This document shows positions 60,978 to 64,000 of a stretch of 64,000 bases of DNA, in pieces. Position 1 is the stretch's first letter, and each line of letters begins with the position of its first letter. The position numbers and the translations under genes were made by a program. Source of the stretch: an uncultured Clostridia bacterium (lineage in GTDB: Bacteria; Bacillota; Clostridia; Christensenellales; Borkfalkiaceae); assembly GCA_934247225.1 (NCBI GenBank), contig CAKQJE010000003.1, positions 1 to 64,000 on the forward strand, read 5' to 3'. The notes under the pieces were generated by a model. The model was not told the DNA's origin and did no database searches. It worked only from the letters and a program-made list of their open reading frames with translations.

Positions 60978-63293
60978 ATGAAGAAAAAACATTTATTATT
61001 CCTTGCGCTTGCGTTGTCGCTGTGTCTTGCGCTGGTCGCCTGCACCGATAAAAGCGGAAGCGTAAACAAACTGACCGCCGAAAGCGGCATTACTTTGAAC
61101 GGCGCGTTTGAAAAAGGCTCCGAGCTGAAAGCCGAACTCCACGCTGCCGACAGCGAGCAAGGAAAGGCAGTTATTGCTGCGATAGACAAACCTTACGACA
61201 GTGATAAAATTGCCGTTTTTGACATTTCCGTTTCAAAGAACGGCGAAAAGATTCAACCTAACGGTAAAGTGAAAGTTACCATGCCGAAACCGTTTGACGC
61301 GGACGGCTACGTTACCTATCACGTCAAGGGCGACAACACTGTCGAGGAGCTTGCAACGACGACCGGCGGCAACAATATATACTTTGAAACGACAAGTTTT
61401 TCGTACTTTGTGGTTACCGGTTTATTGCCGTCGGATACGCAGCACATACACAGCTACGTCGAAAAAGTCACCGACGGAAACCTTGTGGACAATGCAACCT
61501 GCCAAAGAAAGGCTGTGTATCGGCTTGTTTGCAGCGAGTGCGGCAATTTAGGCAGGGAAACGTTTGAATACGGCGAACTTGCTCCGCACAATCTGCGCGA
61601 AGAAAAAGGTTACGATCCTCGGTGCGAAAAAGACGGACTTACGCATGGCAAACGCTGCATAAACCCGGGCTGTACTTATACCGAGCAGAAGCCGATATCC
61701 GCTACCGGACACGATATGCAGGACGTTGCCGCCAAAGAGCCGACTTGTACGGAAATCGGATGGAAAGCGTATAAAAGATGCGAGCATTATTGCGGAAAAA
61801 CCGAGGGGTACGAGGAAATCCCCGCCACGGGACACAATTTATCCATAACCGTGCCGCGCGTTGAGCCTACTTGCGAGAAGTGGGGCAGCGAGGAATACAA
61901 AAAGTGTTCCAACCAAGGTTGCGATTATCACACCGATTACAAGGGGTTGCCCGCTCTCGAGCACGATTTGCAATGGCACGATCGCTGCGACCCGACTTGC
62001 ACGGAGGACGGGTATTGGGGAAGTTATTCCACCTGCAAACGCGAAGGTTGCGACTATACGTCAAAGATTGACAGATACGTCGACAAGGCTCTCGGACACT
62101 TACTCAAACATCACGAGGCTAAACAGGCGGACTGCTTGCCCGGCTGGGACGAGTACGACGAATGTCAGCGCGAGGGCTGCGACTACAGCACCAAGGTGGA
62201 AATCCCCGCCAACGGCAAGCATAGTTACGTTTGCGACGTATGCACCACGTGCAATGAGTGCAATCCCGTAAAATACACGCGCGAGGGCAACTATATCTAT
62301 TTCGGTTACTGGCCGCAAACCTTAGAGCGCGACGAAAACGTAATCGCAAAACTTAACGAAGTGGCAGGGACTATTCCCGAGTACACAATTTACACTGTCC
62401 CCGAGAAACCCGAAAACTGGTTATATTACGAAAATTCGAAGGATATCTGGTATATAGACGTGATTTATAGCGGCACAAAATACCGTGGCTTTTATATGAA
62501 GGAGTTTCGCCCGGCGGTATATGGAAGTCTTGGCTATTCTTATATCAGTGCAAACCATTATACTAATCATCAAGTGTACTGGTTTAAGGTCGAACCGATA
62601 AAATGGAGAATTTTAACCACAAGCGGGAATTCCGCCTATATTATGAGCGATATCGCTTTGGATGCCTTTTGGCTGGAACCTAATAGAAGAGAAGCAGGCT
62701 TTTATAACGGCGAATACGGCATTTTCAGGGGAACAAAGGAAAGTGACGTCGACGGAACTTACGCCAACAACTGGGAATATTGTTTCCTGCGCAGGTGGCT
62801 CAACGAAACCTTCTACAACGAGGTTTTCAACGACTTGCAAAAGGAAATCATACAGACCACGCACCTCGACAACACCGCGAGAAGTTGCAATCCGGACGAA
62901 TACCCGACGTATTACCCGGATACTTACAGCTCGCAAAACAAGCCTGGGGAAAACAAGTATGCCGCCCAATGTAAAGATACGGATGATAAGATCTTTTTGC
63001 TGTCTTTGAGAGATATTACCACAACGGCGTACGGTTTTAATAAGGACGTAAAAGCAGAAGATCCCGCAAGAAACCTGCAAGCATCCGATTTTGCCAAATT
63101 CCGCGGCGCGCCGATGGATATCTACGAAGAAAAATACGTCACCTGGTACACTCGTTCGCCGTCTATAGGTAGTCGTGGTGGCAACGACGGATACGCTACC
63201 TTCGTTCTGGACAGACATCAGAAGGGCGCCATAAAAAGCACCGATCTGACGCCTGACGGCGGCGTAGTCCCCGCGCTTTGGATAGCCCTTTAA
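60978..63293 (+). CDS. Lipoprotein with Cys ribbon repeats and C-terminal DUF6273-like domain
   Basis: A 771-residue lipoprotein; the ATG after AGGAGGG is chosen over one 27 bases upstream. Lipobox LVAC gives Cys22. Residues about 30-155 form the same module as in the lipoprotein at 54941 (IQPNGKVKVTMPKPF, NIYFETTSFSYFVV). Residues about 160-420 hold some eight ribbon repeats of the form PTCTE-G-x-x-x-K-R-C with ATGH spacers. The C-terminal ~330 residues, with IYFGYWPQT, PIKWRIL, WEYCFLRRWLNETFYNEVF, IFLLSLRDI, YTRSPS and GGVVPALWIAL, fit the DUF6273 type found in gut Firmicutes. Role unknown. Confidence 0.8.
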   Translation: MKKKHLLFLALALSLCLALVACTDKSGSVNKLTAESGITLNGAFEKGSELKAELHAADSEQGKAVIAAIDKPYDSDKIAVFDISVSKNGEKIQPNGKVKVTMPKPFDADGYVTYHVKGDNTVEELATTTGGNNIYFETTSFSYFVVTGLLPSDTQHIHSYVEKVTDGNLVDNATCQRKAVYRLVCSECGNLGRETFEYGELAPHNLREEKGYDPRCEKDGLTHGKRCINPGCTYTEQKPISATGHDMQDVAAKEPTCTEIGWKAYKRCEHYCGKTEGYEEIPATGHNLSITVPRVEPTCEKWGSEEYKKCSNQGCDYHTDYKGLPALEHDLQWHDRCDPTCTEDGYWGSYSTCKREGCDYTSKIDRYVDKALGHLLKHHEAKQADCLPGWDEYDECQREGCDYSTKVEIPANGKHSYVCDVCTTCNECNPVKYTREGNYIYFGYWPQTLERDENVIAKLNEVAGTIPEYTIYTVPEKPENWLYYENSKDIWYIDVIYSGTKYRGFYMKEFRPAVYGSLGYSYISANHYTNHQVYWFKVEPIKWRILTTSGNSAYIMSDIALDAFWLEPNRREAGFYNGEYGIFRGTKESDVDGTYANNWEYCFLRRWLNETFYNEVFNDLQKEIIQTTHLDNTARSCNPDEYPTYYPDTYSSQNKPGENKYAAQCKDTDDKIFLLSLRDITTTAYGFNKDVKAEDPARNLQASDFAKFRGAPMDIYEEKYVTWYTRSPSIGSRGGNDGYATFVLDRHQKGAIKSTDLTPDGGVVPALWIAL

Positions 63294-63388
63294 ACCGAAA
63301 AATCTTAGATTTCGGCTTGAGGAATAAGGCAATCGGTTGTGACTCAGGCAATAAATTTACAGCAATATTACAAAGGTTTCAAGTCGCG

Positions 63389-63691
63389 TAGCCGATAAAA
63401 ACCTCAACTAAACCCGATTTTCAGGCGTATCTTACGCTTAATTCATTGTTCTTTCCGTGGCTTGTATTTGTATACTAACCCACGGAAACGCCGCGACTTA
63501 AACGTAATCTACGCCTGAAAATTTGCGGTATCGACTTAATTTGATATATAGGGCAACCTCTAAGCCGTATTTTTAAATGATTTGTGGTAAAGGCGAACGC
63601 AGACGTACTTGCTGTACTTCAAGCGAGAATTTGCCGCAAAGCGTTAAAAAGACGGCTTAGAGGCGGGTTCGGTTGGGGTTTTTATCGGCTA
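63389..63691 (+). ncRNA. Predicted structured RNA / long inverted-repeat element, copy B
   Basis: The ends TAGCCGATAAAAACC and GGTTTTTATCGGCTA are perfectly complementary; pairing extends inward through CTCAAC/GTTGGG and AACCC/GGGTT, and outward to 63383 and 63697 with one mismatch. Inside, TTTTCAGGCGTA/TACGCCTGAAAA (63418/63510), TTTCCGTGG/CCACGGAAA and a 20-bp stem 63557-63576/63644-63663 follow. The core at 63598-63624 matches copy A but for two bases. Stem sequences differ from copy A while staying paired. It ends about 45 bases before the next surface gene. No coding frame is supported in 63294-63737. Confidence 0.6.
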
Positions 63692-63737
63692 AGCGACGCG
63701 GAACATATCCCCCAAAAAATCAATAGGAGATAAGAAT

Positions 63738-64000
63738 ATGACACTTGGCAAAGCGAATAAATCAAAGATATTGACGCTGATTTTAGGACTTATAACGAGC
63801 CTTGCGCTTATGCTCGGCATTGCGTTTGCAAGCCCTGCGGATACGGCGCGCGCGGCTGAGACAGACACGCGCATCGTAGTCAGCACGATTACCGCAACCT
63901 CAGACGTCGACGACATTGTAGGCTATGGAAAAAGCGTAAAAAGTCCGTCTTTTAATATAAAGGAAGACGTACCGGCGCAGTTCCAAACCCAGTACAACTG
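63738..64000 (+). CDS. Surface protein, N-terminal part (cut by window end)
   Basis: Starts with ATG after TAGGAGA. The visible 87 residues are a signal peptide MTLGKANKSKILTLILGL, ITSLALMLGIAFASPADTARAAE, closely styled on the paralogues at 48409 and 51692 (same hydrophobic core and -ARA- cleavage region), then a mature start TRIVVSTITATSDVDD. It is probably another member of the same surface-protein set. The rest lies beyond the window. Confidence 0.75.
   Translation, partial: MTLGKANKSKILTLILGLITSLALMLGIAFASPADTARAAETDTRIVVSTITATSDVDDIVGYGKSVKSPSFNIKEDVPAQFQTQYN

Noticed and set aside
1..64000. rRNA operon, complete prophage or biosynthetic gene cluster
   Set aside because: No rRNA-like segments, no structural phage genes beyond one portal fragment and one recombinase tail, and no NRPS, PKS or RiPP-type enzymes are encoded.

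Overview
The window looks like chromosomal DNA of a spore-forming, Gram-positive gut-type member of the Clostridia. The evidence is the conserved run yqfC-yqfD-phoH-pgpH-ybeY-era-yqzL-recO, a Clostridia-like pyruvate phosphate dikinase, AGGAGG ribosome binding sites, lipobox lipoproteins, and large secreted proteins with Cys/His ribbon repeats and a DUF6273-like domain. I cannot name the genus; an uncultured Christensenellales-like lineage is a guess from the surface-protein style.

Layout. (1) 1-2.7 kb: amino-sugar catabolism (nagB 3' part, nagA) and an oxidoreductase, then the 3' remnant of a PfkB sugar kinase. (2) 3.3-9.9 kb: sporulation / c-di-AMP / ribosome-maturation block. dgkA and cdd, usual between ybeY and era, are absent; that gap holds a long inverted-repeat element predicted to fold as one RNA, and a second diverged copy lies at 63.4 kb. 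(3) 10-15 kb: a lipoprotein on the minus strand and ppdK. (4) 15-45 kb: an accessory island. Its two edges carry diverged copies of the same ~300 nt: ppdK 3' tail, terminator and start of an IS21-type istA. Inside are a one-strand glycan-use locus (AraC regulator; ABC importer of two permeases and a binding protein; secreted proteins; GH78, GH127, a broken GH20-like gene, GH31) at 16.2-36.4 kb with visibly different codon choice, then broken phage, recombinase, glycosidase and surface-protein genes, then small defence/mobility-type genes (AAA/DUF4143, endonuclease-like, hipBA). (5) 45-48 kb: a membrane-tethered LuxR regulator paired with a sugar-binding lipoprotein without permeases. (6) 48.4-64 kb: six consecutive large surface proteins or lipoproteins on the plus strand.

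How they fit: the glycan locus appears to bind, trim and import arabinose/rhamnose-containing glycans under AraC control from two 22-bp-spaced direct repeats. The LuxR plus binding-protein pair may sense a glycan at the membrane and control itself and the adjacent surface-protein array through a pair of 21-bp-spaced repeats in the divergent promoter region. ppdK, nagAB and pgmB connect to central sugar metabolism.

Most unusual items: a membrane-anchored surface protein whose centre matches EF-Tu domains II and III without the GTPase domain; the two-copy covarying RNA-like element; an exact 16-mer dispersed on both strands, inside and outside genes; and the diverged repeat that frames the island.
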